From the NCBI RefSeq assembly GCF_023283845.1, contig NZ_JAKILC010000002.1, positions 124,001 to 188,000 on the forward strand: a stretch of 64,000 nucleotides of DNA. Reading direction: 5' to 3'. The stretch comes from Shewanella marinintestina. Its GTDB lineage: Bacteria; Pseudomonadota; Gammaproteobacteria; Enterobacterales; Shewanellaceae. The notes beneath the pieces were generated by a model. It did no database searches. It was not told the origin of the DNA and saw only the letters and a list, made by a program, of their open reading frames with translations. Positions 27,442 through 36,792 of this stretch are shown here, piece after piece (position 1 is the first letter of the stretch; each line of letters starts with the position of its first letter). The position numbers and the translations under genes were made by a program.

Positions 27442-27465
27442 CTCAGAAATTGGAAATATAGGCTG

Positions 27466-28485
27466 ATGACTCAGTTTCAAGGTTCGCACATTCTGTCGGT
27501 AAACCAACTTGATTTGGAAGCCGTTGAAAAAGTTTTCTCCGTTGCTACTCGCATGACTCCCTATGCTTTAAGACAAAAACGTACCACTGTTTTAGACGGT
27601 GCAGTTTTAGGCAACCTATTTTTCGAACCGAGTACCCGTACTCGCGTCAGCTTTGCTAGTGCTTTTAACCTACTTGGCGGTCGCGTTAACGAAACCGTTG
27701 GCATGGCATCATCGTCACTATCAAAAGGCGAATCGCTTTACGATACTGCCCGCGTGCTCTCTAGCTACTCTGATGTCATTGCTATGCGTCACCCAGACTC
27801 TTTCTCGGTGAGTGAATTTGCTAAAGGTAGCCGCGTGCCAGTTATCAACGGCGGAGATGGTGCTAACGAGCATCCTACTCAAGCACTTTTAGACCTGTTT
27901 ACCATTCAAAAAGAACTGGCAGCAGGCGGTCGTGACATAAGCGGCATGAATATCGCCATGGTAGGCGATTTGAAATTTGGCCGCACCGTACACTCGCTTT
28001 CTCGCCTGTTATGCATGTATAAAGATGTCAGCTTCACACTCGTATCACCAAAAGAGCTAGCAATGCCTGACTCTGTGATCAATGACATTGAAAATGCTGG
28101 CCATAAGATCACAATAACAGACCAACTTGAAGGCAATTTAGATCGCGCTGATATACTCTATCTGACGCGTATTCAAGAAGAACGCTTCCCCTCTCAAGAA
28201 GAAGCGAACAAATACCGTGGTAAGTTCCGTTTAAACCAAAGTATTTATACACAGCATTGCAAATCAAACACTGTGATCATGCATCCATTGCCACGAGATT
28301 CTCGTGAACAAGCAAACGAATTGGATAACGATCTTAACGACCATCCAAATTTGGCTATCTTTAGACAAGCCGATAATGGTCTGTTAATCCGCATGGCGCT
28401 GTTTGCACTGACGTTAGGTGTTGACTCTCAACTTGAGCAGTACGAACGCCCTGTTAATTGGTATTCTCGAAAAGCTGATTTTTAA
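27466..28485 (+). CDS. pyrB: Aspartate carbamoyltransferase catalytic subunit
   Basis: Catalyses carbamoyl phosphate plus aspartate to carbamoyl aspartate, the first committed step of pyrimidine synthesis. The 339-residue protein has the carbamoyl-phosphate loop STRTRVSF (from residue 56), the HPTQALLDL motif and HPLPR near the C-terminus. I place the start at ATG 27466 (MTQFQGSHIL); the frame is open 37 codons upstream but that part is unlike the family and overlaps the promoter. No pyrI regulatory subunit follows, so allosteric control as in E. coli is not supported here. hemL begins 26 bases after the stop. Confidence 0.94.
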   Translation: MTQFQGSHILSVNQLDLEAVEKVFSVATRMTPYALRQKRTTVLDGAVLGNLFFEPSTRTRVSFASAFNLLGGRVNETVGMASSSLSKGESLYDTARVLSSYSDVIAMRHPDSFSVSEFAKGSRVPVINGGDGANEHPTQALLDLFTIQKELAAGGRDISGMNIAMVGDLKFGRTVHSLSRLLCMYKDVSFTLVSPKELAMPDSVINDIENAGHKITITDQLEGNLDRADILYLTRIQEERFPSQEEANKYRGKFRLNQSIYTQHCKSNTVIMHPLPRDSREQANELDNDLNDHPNLAIFRQADNGLLIRMALFALTLGVDSQLEQYERPVNWYSRKADF

Positions 28486-28511
28486 ATCGGCTACAAATTT
28501 AAGGATTAAAA

Positions 28512-29801
28512 ATGACTCGTTCTGACGAACTATTTGAACAAGCTAAAAAGACCATCCCAGGTGGCGTAAACTCTCCAGTACGTGCATTTTCTGGTGTAGG
28601 TGGATCACCTCGCTTTATCGAAAAAGCTGATGGCGCTTATATTTTTGACGCAGATGGCAAAAAGTATATCGACTACGTAGGTTCTTGGGGCCCAATGATT
28701 TTAGGCCACAATCACCCTAAAATTCGTCAAGCGGTATTAACTGCTGTTGAAAATGGCCTATCTTTTGGCGCACCAACTGAACTTGAAATCACTATGGCTG
28801 AGAAAGTCATCGAGATGGTTCCTTCAATTGAACAAGTTCGTATGGTGAGTTCAGGTACTGAAGCCACCATGAGTGCTATCCGTTTAGCACGTGGCTTCAC
28901 TAGCCGTGACAAAATTCTTAAGTTTGAAGGCTGCTACCACGGCCACGCTGACTGCCTACTAGTAAAAGCAGGTTCTGGCGCACTAACTCTGGGTCAGCCA
29001 AGCTCTCCAGGTATTCCTGAAGATTTCGCTAAGCACACGCTAACAGCAACTTACAACGATCTAGATTCAGTTAAGGCTATCTTCGAGCAATACCCAGAAG
29101 CTATCTCTTGTATCATCATCGAGCCTGTTGCTGGTAACATGAACTGTATCCCGCCAATCGACGGTTTCTTACAAGGTCTTCGTGCTATCTGTGATCAGTA
29201 CGGCGCACTAATGATTATCGACGAAGTAATGACAGGTTTCCGCGTTTCTAAGAGCGGCGCACAAGGTCACTACGGCGTCACGCCTGATCTAACAACACTG
29301 GGTAAAGTTATCGGTGGCGGTATGCCAGTGGGTGCTTTCGGTGGTCGTAAAGATGTGATGCAGTTTATTGCACCAACGGGCCCGGTATACCAAGCAGGTA
29401 CGCTGTCTGGTAACCCAATTGCGATGTCTGCTGGTCTTGCACAGATGGAAGCGCTTTGTGAAGAAGGTGTTTACGAGCAACTAGCAGCTAAGACTGAGTA
29501 TATTGCAGAAGGCTTTAAAGCTGCGGCTAATAAGCACGGCATTCCAATGGCAATCAACTACGTTGGTGGCATGTTCGGTTTCTTCTTCACTGACGAAGAA
29601 ACTGTGACTAATTTTGCTCAAGTGACTAAGTGTGACACTGCGCTGTTTGCTGAGTTCTACCACCTAATGCTAGACGAAGGTGTTTACCTTGCTCCTAGCG
29701 CTTATGAAGCAGGTTTCTTATCACTTGCTCATGGTGAAGAAGAGCTTGAGGCAACACTAGCAGCTGCTGATCGCGTATTTGCCAAGCTTGCTAAAGCATA
29801 A
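28512..29801 (+). CDS. hemL: Glutamate-1-semialdehyde 2,1-aminomutase
   Basis: PLP enzyme that converts glutamate-1-semialdehyde to 5-aminolevulinate, the precursor of haem and cobalamin. The 429-residue protein shows [10 protein letters not shown] at the N-terminus, [25 protein letters not shown], and the PLP lysine K265 in [19 protein letters not shown] good RBS (AAGGA) sits before the ATG. The haem demand implied by the cytochrome genes in this window makes it physiologically apt, although its neighbours are not haem genes. Confidence 0.97.
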   Translation: MTRSDELFEQAKKTIPGGVNSPVRAFSGVGGSPRFIEKADGAYIFDADGKKYIDYVGSWGPMILGHNHPKIRQAVLTAVENGLSFGAPTELEITMAEKVIEMVPSIEQVRMVSSGTEATMSAIRLARGFTSRDKILKFEGCYHGHADCLLVKAGSGALTLGQPSSPGIPEDFAKHTLTATYNDLDSVKAIFEQYPEAISCIIIEPVAGNMNCIPPIDGFLQGLRAICDQYGALMIIDEVMTGFRVSKSGAQGHYGVTPDLTTLGKVIGGGMPVGAFGGRKDVMQFIAPTGPVYQAGTLSGNPIAMSAGLAQMEALCEEGVYEQLAAKTEYIAEGFKAAANKHGIPMAINYVGGMFGFFFTDEETVTNFAQVTKCDTALFAEFYHLMLDEGVYLAPSAYEAGFLSLAHGEEELEATLAAADRVFAKLAKA

Positions 29802-29853
29802 TTACGCTTAAGCATTCGCTTACACGTAATGGCTTAGTTAATAGCTAAACATC

Positions 29854-29882
29854 AAAGGAACACTCATTAGTGTTCCTTTTTT
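29854..29882 (+). terminator. Rho-independent terminator after hemL
   Basis: AAAGGAACACT (29854-29864), loop CATT, AGTGTTCCTTT (29869-29879) and a continuing T-run: a perfect 11-bp stem. Confidence 0.92.
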
Positions 29883-30339
29883 ATATCTGTAACGCCCGTC
29901 AATGCAAAGGGGATGCGCTCGTTTAACTTCCCTTTCCTCTTCATCTTCATCTTCAACGCTTTCCGCGCTGCCACAGGAAAATAGGTGGAATACCTTACGC
30001 TACACGGTTAACGATAAGTTTCACTAAAAAAACTCTTAGAACAGCATAAATATCCTATTCAAATGATGCCGCATGTCCAGCAAAGACAACCGCAAAATTA
30101 GTAAAAACTAAACAATGACAGTTATTATCCCTATTTAGGTTGTAGAATTTAGTTTATATCGCTAAATACCCATAAAACCACCACAACACAGGTCACATTA
30201 CACGAAAAAGTTAGAGGTAAGTATTAGTTGCCTTATGCTTTTCACTATGGTCTGATCGCCCCCGCTTCACCCACAAACCTTAAAATAAACTTAAATTGGC
30301 GACCCAACATAAGTTTAGGTACGTCATAACATCACCAAT
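29883..30339. other. 457-base region without a recognisable gene
   Basis: No ORF with a credible ribosome site and no strong hairpin found on either strand. A short TCATCTT-type pyrimidine repeat lies near 29938-29955. It presumably holds the nhaD promoter, but I could not identify -35/-10 boxes with confidence. Confidence 0.4.
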
Positions 30340-31599
30340 GTGAGTAGCCCTATGTTGTACGCATTTTTGATTTCACTCGCAGTACTGGCTTTATTAAGTA
30401 TTGTGTTTGAAGAGGTCACCCACCTCAATAAAGCAAAAACCACGCTGTTTTTTGGCTGTATTTCCTGGATAGCCTTGTTTATGGCAGCTGGCGACCCAAG
30501 CCATGAAAAGCTCGTCGAACACCAACTCAATGAAAACCTGTTAGAGATAGCAACTCTTTGGCTGTTTTTAATGTCAACAATGACTTTTGTGGCCTACCTT
30601 AATGCCAAGGGCATGATTCAAATCTTGGTGCAAAAGCTGTTTCCTCAGCGTGTATCTGTACGTATGTTGATGATACAAGTCGCGATGTTTTCGCTGGTCT
30701 TATCGGCTATTTGTGACAATGTCACTGCAACCTTAGTCTCTCTTGGCTTACTCACGACGTTTAAACTCGATAAGCACATACGTAGGCGTATGGCCGTACT
30801 TATTATCTTTGCCGTTAACTCTGGCGGCGTTGCTTTGATTACAGGTGATGTCACCACCTTAATGATTTTCCTTGGCGGTCATGTCGGTATGTCAGAATTG
30901 CTCATGCTATTTGTGCCAGCGGCCATCAGCGTCATGCTCTTAGCCTTGCTGTTTTCGTTAAAAGCTGAGGGGCAAGTCAGTACCAGCCCTATCACTAAGC
31001 AAGTGCGATCGGTTGATATACTCATTGCGGTGATCTTCTTTACCACTATCGTCATGACGATGGCTCTCAATATCCTATTTGGTATTCCACCAGTTTTAAC
31101 CTTTTTAACCGGCCTTTCAGTGATGTTTTTAGTTGGACATACGACTAGAAGTGATAAAGAAGAGCTGCAAATCCTTGAGTATATTCGCCAGGTCGAGTAC
31201 GACACACTGCTATTTTTCTTAGGTATTTTACTGCTAGTTGGCATGCTTAAAGAAATAGGTACGCTAGATTTACTCGCCCAAGTTTACGCTCAGTATGATC
31301 CCAACATTTCGAATTTTGTTGCTGGTATTGGCTCGGCGCTGCTAGATAATGTGCCACTGACTGCCGCGCTATTAAAAGCAGAGCCAGTGCTCAACACGCC
31401 TGAATGGTTAGGTTTAACTTATGCCGTAGGCGTTGGTGGTTCACTGTTAGTGATTGGCTCTGCGGCTGGGATTATTGCCATGAGCAAAGTGAAAGAATTG
31501 ACCTTTGTCAGCTACCTTAAATATGTACCAGCACTTAGCCTTTGCTACACAGTCGGTTATGGGCTAACACTGTTTTTGGCTTACTATTTATATAATTAA
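30340..31599 (+). CDS. nhaD: Na+/H+ antiporter NhaD
   Basis: A 419-residue inner-membrane sodium/proton antiporter of the NhaD (ion transporter) family, used for sodium extrusion at alkaline pH in marine bacteria. Diagnostic segments include FEEVTHLNKAKTTLFFGC, AICDNVTATLVSLGLL, VNSGGVALITGDVTTLMIFLG and SALLDNVPLTAALLKAEP, with acidic and polar residues inside helices. The start is GTG 30340 or ATG 30352 (MLYAFLIS). The ribosome site is weak for both. It is monocistronic, with a strong downstream terminator. Confidence 0.92.
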   Translation: MSSPMLYAFLISLAVLALLSIVFEEVTHLNKAKTTLFFGCISWIALFMAAGDPSHEKLVEHQLNENLLEIATLWLFLMSTMTFVAYLNAKGMIQILVQKLFPQRVSVRMLMIQVAMFSLVLSAICDNVTATLVSLGLLTTFKLDKHIRRRMAVLIIFAVNSGGVALITGDVTTLMIFLGGHVGMSELLMLFVPAAISVMLLALLFSLKAEGQVSTSPITKQVRSVDILIAVIFFTTIVMTMALNILFGIPPVLTFLTGLSVMFLVGHTTRSDKEELQILEYIRQVEYDTLLFFLGILLLVGMLKEIGTLDLLAQVYAQYDPNISNFVAGIGSALLDNVPLTAALLKAEPVLNTPEWLGLTYAVGVGGSLLVIGSAAGIIAMSKVKELTFVSYLKYVPALSLCYTVGYGLTLFLAYYLYN

Positions 31600-31625
31600 T
31601 TGCTATTCGTCAGAATGATAAAAAC

Positions 31626-31655
31626 AAAAAGGCCTAACGTGAGTTAGGCCTTTTT
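31626..31655. terminator. Bidirectional terminator between nhaD and gspB
   Basis: AAAAAGGCCTAAC (31626-31638), loop GTGA, GTTAGGCCTTTTT (31643-31655): a perfect 13-bp stem with A- and T-tracts. Confidence 0.93.
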
Positions 31656-31690
31656 GTTAATGCTGCACATTGTTTTATATGCGCGTTACT

Positions 31691-32758
31691 CTAGATTGCA
31701 GGTACTTTAAATTCAGTACCTTGAATCGCTAGCACCACATCTCTTGGCCTTATTTCAACAATAGTCAATTTACCTTGAATACTGTCGCCCTCTTGCAACT
31801 CTGCCCCATCAACATTTAACCAACGGTTATCAGCCACACTTGAATAAACATGAGCATTGATATTGAATTCTGGTACTTGTAGCTGCAACCCTGCTGGTAA
31901 TTGACCATATTTAGGGATAGCGTCAGACTTAGGTGTTGTAGGAATAGGATCCAGCTTCGCTTCCGTCACTGGTGTTTCTACCGATTTTTCTCGCTCTACA
32001 TCTTTTAAAGCCGCCTCGAACGCTGCCAGCAGATTATTGTTAGGATCGGGCTCATTTGTTTTCAGTCCCACTTCATTGGCGGCGTACTCAACTTCGTATT
32101 TCAAAGAGTCGAGTAAATCGTTACCGCGCTTATTGCTATTGGCCCCTAAAATTATCGGCTCATCATCATTACTATAACGATTATTATCTTCTACGACGGT
32201 ATTAACTTGCTGCTTTATCGCCGTCTGTGGAAATTCTTGTTCAACACTTTCTTGTGCGTTGAGTAAGGCTGCCATTAATGGGTTGTCTAACGCCTCATCA
32301 GAATTATTACTGATGTAATTAGCCGCTTCAGGTTGAGTAAAGTTAGCTCTTGAATTAGCCCCAGCATTAAAGCCTGAGCGACCACTCACTTGCAGCGCAG
32401 CCTGTGGTGCTAGCGTCTGCGTGACCGGTAAGGCGACTTTACCCGCTAAGCGCACCCCTTCTATAGGTGCTTTTTGAGTAGAACTATTTTGACTACTGCT
32501 GTTTTGGCTAATGCTAGCCGGAGCGGCATGTTCATCAATAGACGAGACTTGCTCAGTTATAGGATAAAGTACTTTACTTACTAGCCAAGCCGCTAAAACC
32601 ATTAATAGTAATGCAAGCACGAAAAGCGCCGCAAATTTAACGCCTCCACTTGTTGCCTGTTTCGCTTTATATGGCGCTCTTGGCGTTAACACTACATCAT
32701 GAGTTATGGCTTGAGACTGTTGTTTATCTCGCGTCACAGCATCGAGTAAAATCGACAT
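31691..32758 (-). CDS. gspB: General secretion pathway protein B (GspB/ExeB-like)
   Basis: A 355-residue bitopic membrane protein: a short cytoplasmic N-terminus (MSILLDAVTRDKQQ), one membrane helix (about 48-70), a long low-complexity Ser/Asn/Gln-rich periplasmic linker, and a C-terminal domain (INAHVYSSVADNRWLNVDGA, GDSIQGKLTIVEIRPRDVVL) typical of GspB/ExeB. With GspA it helps the type II secretin cross the peptidoglycan. The start overlaps the gspA stop by one base. The main gsp operon is not in the window. Confidence 0.88.
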   Translation of the reverse strand: MSILLDAVTRDKQQSQAITHDVVLTPRAPYKAKQATSGGVKFAALFVLALLLMVLAAWLVSKVLYPITEQVSSIDEHAAPASISQNSSSQNSSTQKAPIEGVRLAGKVALPVTQTLAPQAALQVSGRSGFNAGANSRANFTQPEAANYISNNSDEALDNPLMAALLNAQESVEQEFPQTAIKQQVNTVVEDNNRYSNDDEPIILGANSNKRGNDLLDSLKYEVEYAANEVGLKTNEPDPNNNLLAAFEAALKDVEREKSVETPVTEAKLDPIPTTPKSDAIPKYGQLPAGLQLQVPEFNINAHVYSSVADNRWLNVDGAELQEGDSIQGKLTIVEIRPRDVVLAIQGTEFKVPAI

Positions 32759-34371
32759 TAATACAACCTCTTGCTTTGACCTAGGCGCGGGCCAGCCTCA
32801 CTCAAGTACAAATTCAGCTGTATTAACGTTTGTGAGCCAGCAATGCCATCAGCAATTAATCCATGCTGACGCTGAAACGCCTTAAGCTTTTGCTCAAGTT
32901 CAGTGTCGAAATGGTCCACTAACCGTGGCGCGCTATCGGTCACCCGCGCTAAACTATTTTCTAACCACTGTACTTGGGCTTGATTCGCCGATTGACCAAT
33001 CTCTTTGGGTTGATTTCGTGGCGCCTGCCACAATATTTCAAACGTACCGGTAAAGTGTCGATTAAACCAATCGCGGCTAACCCATAGTTGCTGCTCATTA
33101 AGTTGCAGTAGCACTTGTTCGCCTTGTCTAGATATCAAGGTGCCATAGAAAGCTTGTTGGTTATCATCGGCGAGATAAACCACTGCAGGGTAATTTAGCC
33201 GTACCAATGAGTGCCAATTACCTTGCTGCTGAAAACAATCTAAGCCTTGCTGCTGCGCAGACTGACAAGCTGATAGACCGATATAGGGTACTTTACCCCA
33301 CAAGCCCAAAATACTGGCATAAGCGCTATCAATATCTCGACTTTGAGAAATCGCATTATTCAGCACTCGCTGGCTACTGCTTAATTTTTGGCTTTCCACT
33401 TTGGCCTGAGCATTCACTTGAGCCGCTGGCTCTGTTTTCGATACTGTTTTTGCAGTATTCACTGCCTGATTATTTTGCGGCAGAAACAGGTATAAGGCAG
33501 CGCCAAAAGTCAAAGCTAATGATGCCGCTATTGCCACGGGCTTTAATACATTGTTTTGTTTTGGTTCTTCACCTAACACTTCAGCTGATGCTAGGCGTAT
33601 CATTTTGTTATCAATCGGCACTTTCGATTGGGCGTAACTCGCCATTAACGCGCGTTCGCATAATAGATTTATCAGGCGGGGAATACCGCCGCTGTATTTG
33701 TGTAACGCCTTAATCGCACTCTTATGAAATAGCGGCTCATGACGCCCAGCGACTTGCAGACGATGCTGCACATACAGCGCTACCTCTTCTATGGTTAATG
33801 GCAACAAATGGTATCGCGCTGTAATGCGTTGCGCCAATTGACGAAGCTCTTGGCGCTTAAGCAATTGCTGTAATTCAGGCTGACCAATCAAGATCACCTG
33901 CAGCAGCTTTTTAGTGTCTGTTTCTAGATTTGTCAGCAATCTTAGCTGTTCTAGCACTTCAGCCCTAAGATGCTGTGCCTCATCAATAATCAATACCGTG
34001 TTACGATCTTTACTGTGATTTTCAAGTAAGAATTTACTGATTAAATCCGTTAATTGTTTAAGACTTGGATCCTCGCCATAAACAATCCCGAGCTCATCGC
34101 ATAAGGTCGCAAGCAGCTCCGACTCTGTTAGCGATGGATTAAGAATAAACGCGGTATCTGTATTATCTGGCAGCTGTTTTAATAGGCAGCGCGATACAGT
34201 GGTTTTACCTGTACCCACTTCTCCGGTTAACAATACAAAACCGCCGGTTTCACCTAGCCCATAAGTTAGATGTGCCAGCGCTTCTCTATGGCGATCACTT
34301 AAAAACAAATAGTGAGGATTTGGTGCAATAGAAAACGGATTGTCATTTAAGCCAAAGAAAGCCTTATACAT
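32758..34371 (-). CDS. gspA: General secretion pathway ATPase GspA (ExeA-like) with peptidoglycan-binding C-terminus
   Basis: From ATG 34371 it has 537 residues: an AAA+ domain with Walker A GEVGTGKTT (about 50-58) and Walker B IIDEAQ (128-133), a membrane helix near 278-297, then a periplasmic part with a degenerate C39-peptidase-like segment (YASILGLWGKVPY) and a peptidoglycan-binding-1 domain (LEQKLKAFQRQHGLIADGIAG). ExeA binds peptidoglycan and helps secretin assembly. The frame is open ten codons further up, but MYKAFFGLNDNPFSIAPNP is the family start and AAAAGGA lies upstream. Confidence 0.9.
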   Translation of the reverse strand: MYKAFFGLNDNPFSIAPNPHYLFLSDRHREALAHLTYGLGETGGFVLLTGEVGTGKTTVSRCLLKQLPDNTDTAFILNPSLTESELLATLCDELGIVYGEDPSLKQLTDLISKFLLENHSKDRNTVLIIDEAQHLRAEVLEQLRLLTNLETDTKKLLQVILIGQPELQQLLKRQELRQLAQRITARYHLLPLTIEEVALYVQHRLQVAGRHEPLFHKSAIKALHKYSGGIPRLINLLCERALMASYAQSKVPIDNKMIRLASAEVLGEEPKQNNVLKPVAIAASLALTFGAALYLFLPQNNQAVNTAKTVSKTEPAAQVNAQAKVESQKLSSSQRVLNNAISQSRDIDSAYASILGLWGKVPYIGLSACQSAQQQGLDCFQQQGNWHSLVRLNYPAVVYLADDNQQAFYGTLISRQGEQVLLQLNEQQLWVSRDWFNRHFTGTFEILWQAPRNQPKEIGQSANQAQVQWLENSLARVTDSAPRLVDHFDTELEQKLKAFQRQHGLIADGIAGSQTLIQLNLYLSEAGPRLGQSKRLY

Positions 34372-34809
34372 GCGAGCTTTTATCCTTTTAAAACCATGCA
34401 AAACTTACCTCGATTTTGGGTAAGCACTTTAATACGCTAGTCACACTATACCACTGCCGTAGTGTTAAACACGGGTTAGGCATAATATTAACTAAATTGC
34501 TAAAACTAACGCTAGAGCTTTAAATACACTATTAATAGCCAATACGCAGCTCACGTTAAAGCTAAGAGCAATGCTTGTCAAAATTTGCCGCCACTAAATA
34601 AGCTTTAGCGCACATAATACCGCTTAACATAAAGCCGTGATTAACACTGTTTTTGAGCCTCGCTGTTATAGTATCAAAGCTGCATTAATTTAATGCAGCT
34701 TTGACCATAATGCGGGTAAATATGGTGATGTTGAACAAAACATAAATGCCCAAAGCAAAAACTCGAACCATGTTACAATCACAACCCTGTTATGTAAGTG
34801 AGCAATCTT
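34372..34809. other. Divergent spacer between gspA and cca, with a strong inverted repeat
   Basis: About 440 bases with no credible ORF. It contains a perfect 14-bp inverted repeat at 34674-34704. A TACAAT near 34774 could be a -10 for cca but has no matching -35. Confidence 0.4.
34674..34704. repeat. Perfect 14-bp inverted repeat upstream of cca
   Basis: TCAAAGCTGCATTA (34674-34687), ATT, TAATGCAGCTTTGA (34691-34704). There is no T-run on either side, and it lies about 105 bases upstream of the cca start. It could be an operator or an RNA hairpin. Confidence 0.7.
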
Positions 34810-36039
34810 GTGAAAATTTACCTCGTTGGCGGCGCTGTCCGCGATAAATTACTTAACCTTGAAGTGAAAGATCATGACTATATGGTTGTCGGTGCAACGC
34901 CTGAGCAGATGCTGGCTAAAGGATTTACTCAAGTAGGCAAAGATTTCCCGGTATTTCTACACCCAAAGACAAGCCAAGAATATGCCCTTGCGCGCACTGA
35001 GCGTAAAACTGCGAAAGGTTATGGCGGCTTCAGCGTGGATGCAGCCCCCGATGTCACCTTGGAGCAAGATTTACTTCGCCGTGATCTCACGATAAATGCT
35101 ATTGCACAAGATGATGCGGGTAACCTATATGATCCTTACCAAGGTATTGTCGATCTTGAAAAGCGTCTACTCAGGCATGTATCAGATGCATTTATCGAAG
35201 ATCCGCTTCGAGTTTTACGCGTTGCCCGTTTTGCAGCACGCTTTCACTCTTTAGGTTTCAAGGTTGCGCCAGAGACGATGGCATTAATGACTCAGCTTAG
35301 CGAAAGTGGTGAGCTAGAAGCATTAACGGCTGAACGTGTTTATGTCGAACTCAATAAAGCGTTATCCACTGATGCCCCGCAAATCTTTTTTGAAGTTTTG
35401 AGACAATGCGGTGCGTTAGCGGTTCTATTCCCCGAAATCGAAGCATTATTTGGTGTACCGCAACCAGAGAAGTGGCACCCAGAAATCGATACGGGCGTGC
35501 ATACATTAATGGTACTAGAGCAAACCGCGAAGCTCAGCAAAGATAACTCTGTGCGCTTTGCCGCTTTAGTCCATGACCTAGGTAAAGCTCTAAGTCCAAA
35601 AGAGCATCTGCCAAAGCATCACGGCCACGGGCAAAAAGGCTTACCGTTAATCAAAGCACTATGTACACGCTTTAGAGTACCTAATGACTACCTAGATTTA
35701 GCGCTTTTGGTTAGCGATCAACATCAAAATATTCATAAAATCACCGAACTCAGAGCAGACACCATAGTAAAACTGTTTGATAAAGCTGATTTTTGGCGCA
35801 AACCCCAACGTCTTGAACAGCTCTTATTGGCCTGTGAAGCAGATAGTAAAGGTCGCAAAGGACTTGAATTGAGTCCTTACCCACAAGCTGCCTATCTAAA
35901 AAGCTGTTTTTCTGCAGCCTCAGCGGTTGCAGTTCAATCTATCATTGCACAAGGCTTTAAAGGCGCGGACATCCGTACGCAACTCAATATAGCTAGAATA
36001 GCTGCAGTCCAAGAGATTAAAGAGTTACGAGGCATTTAG
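34810..36039 (+). CDS. cca: CCA-adding tRNA nucleotidyltransferase with HD domain
   Basis: Adds and repairs the 3'-CCA of tRNAs. The 409-residue protein starts at GTG 34810 ([12 protein letters not shown], matching the E. coli start); the in-frame GTG at 34798 would add four residues. It shows the nucleotidyltransferase signature [22 protein letters not shown], the [12 protein letters not shown] motif, and an HD phosphohydrolase domain (VHDLGK near residue 250) as in the multifunctional gammaproteobacterial enzyme. Not in an operon; the gene is isolated by spacers. Confidence 0.94.
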   Translation: MKIYLVGGAVRDKLLNLEVKDHDYMVVGATPEQMLAKGFTQVGKDFPVFLHPKTSQEYALARTERKTAKGYGGFSVDAAPDVTLEQDLLRRDLTINAIAQDDAGNLYDPYQGIVDLEKRLLRHVSDAFIEDPLRVLRVARFAARFHSLGFKVAPETMALMTQLSESGELEALTAERVYVELNKALSTDAPQIFFEVLRQCGALAVLFPEIEALFGVPQPEKWHPEIDTGVHTLMVLEQTAKLSKDNSVRFAALVHDLGKALSPKEHLPKHHGHGQKGLPLIKALCTRFRVPNDYLDLALLVSDQHQNIHKITELRADTIVKLFDKADFWRKPQRLEQLLLACEADSKGRKGLELSPYPQAAYLKSCFSAASAVAVQSIIAQGFKGADIRTQLNIARIAAVQEIKELRGI

Positions 36040-36264
36040 ACTAAATAAAAAACATAATAAGTTCACATTTATGAACTAAGATTATACATACCTTGTTCAC
36101 GGTTTATTTGCACTTAACTTGCAATTGCTCAAATTTTCACTAAGTTATTCAGAGCTTAGCGTTAAAAGGCATAGCAAAATTTTTTCTCTGTGACATAATT
36201 AACGAGTTCAGTTGTGATGTGCAGCTGTGCTTATTTAAACCAACCTATATAAAGGGAATTCCCG

Positions 36265-36531
36265 ATGAATAAAAAAGTACTTATGATTGCTGGTGTAGCA
36301 ATGACTGCCCTTCTAGGTGGCTGTGCAAACACTACTGCTCTTGAAGAAAGCGTTGCAAACCTAGGTAACAAAGTTGACCAGCTTTCAGCTGAAGTTAGCT
36401 CTCTAAAATCAGATCACGGTAAACTGTCTGCAGACATCAACGATGCTAAAGCAGCAGCTATGGACGCACAAGCAGAAGCTCAGCGTGCTAACGACCGTAT
36501 CGACAACGTAGCATCTTCTTACAAGAAGTAA
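36265..36531 (+). CDS. lpp: Murein lipoprotein Lpp (Braun-type)
   Basis: An 88-residue outer-membrane lipoprotein: signal with lipobox LGGC (Cys20), then an uninterrupted heptad-repeat helix (LEESVANLGNKVDQLSAEV onward) ending in the basic tail SSYKK. In E. coli the C-terminal Lys of Lpp is joined to peptidoglycan by L,D-transpeptidases; the terminal Lys is kept here. The helix is slightly longer than in E. coli Lpp. RBS AAAGGGAA is strong. The next gene, convergent, is an L,D-transpeptidase. Confidence 0.92.
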   Translation: MNKKVLMIAGVAMTALLGGCANTTALEESVANLGNKVDQLSAEVSSLKSDHGKLSADINDAKAAAMDAQAEAQRANDRIDNVASSYKK

Positions 36532-36548
36532 TTACGTTTAGGAGCTTT

Positions 36549-36611
36549 ACCTGCTTTTAAGCAGGTTAGATCCAAAGGCTTGGTTTCGAGTATTACACTT
36601 GACCAAGCCTT
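36549..36611 (+). terminator. Two tandem hairpins after lpp
   Basis: A short hairpin (ACCTGCTT/AAGCAGGT, 36549-36566) is followed by AAGGCTTGGT (36575-36584) pairing with ACCAAGCCTT (36602-36611). T-runs are poor, so this is a probable terminator or 3' stabiliser for the abundant lpp mRNA. Confidence 0.55.
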
Positions 36612-36730
36612 AAATTTATCTGCTATCAGCGTTGTTAATCTGCTAAACAACGTCTCTATTTACCTTTACTACATTATCCGTAAATATAAACATCACATTC
36701 TATGAGCTCACTCCGTAAACTTGCAGACAC

Positions 36731-36756
36731 AAAAAAGCGCCCACTAAGGACGCCTT
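36731..36756 (-). terminator. Terminator of the L,D-transpeptidase gene
   Basis: On the minus strand GCGTCC pairs with GGGCGC (one G-T wobble) around TTAGT, followed by six T (36731-36736). Confidence 0.75.
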
Positions 36757-36792
36757 TAAACAGTATTTGAATCTGTATTTAGCGATTAATAA

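Noticed and set aside
27355..27465. 37-codon N-terminal extension of pyrB
   Set aside because: Covers the promoter and leader hairpin; family start is MTQFQGSHIL.
33207..33713. Plus-strand 168-codon frame antisense to gspA
   Set aside because: Fully inside the gspA coding sequence, no family-like sequence and no ribosome site; a shadow frame.
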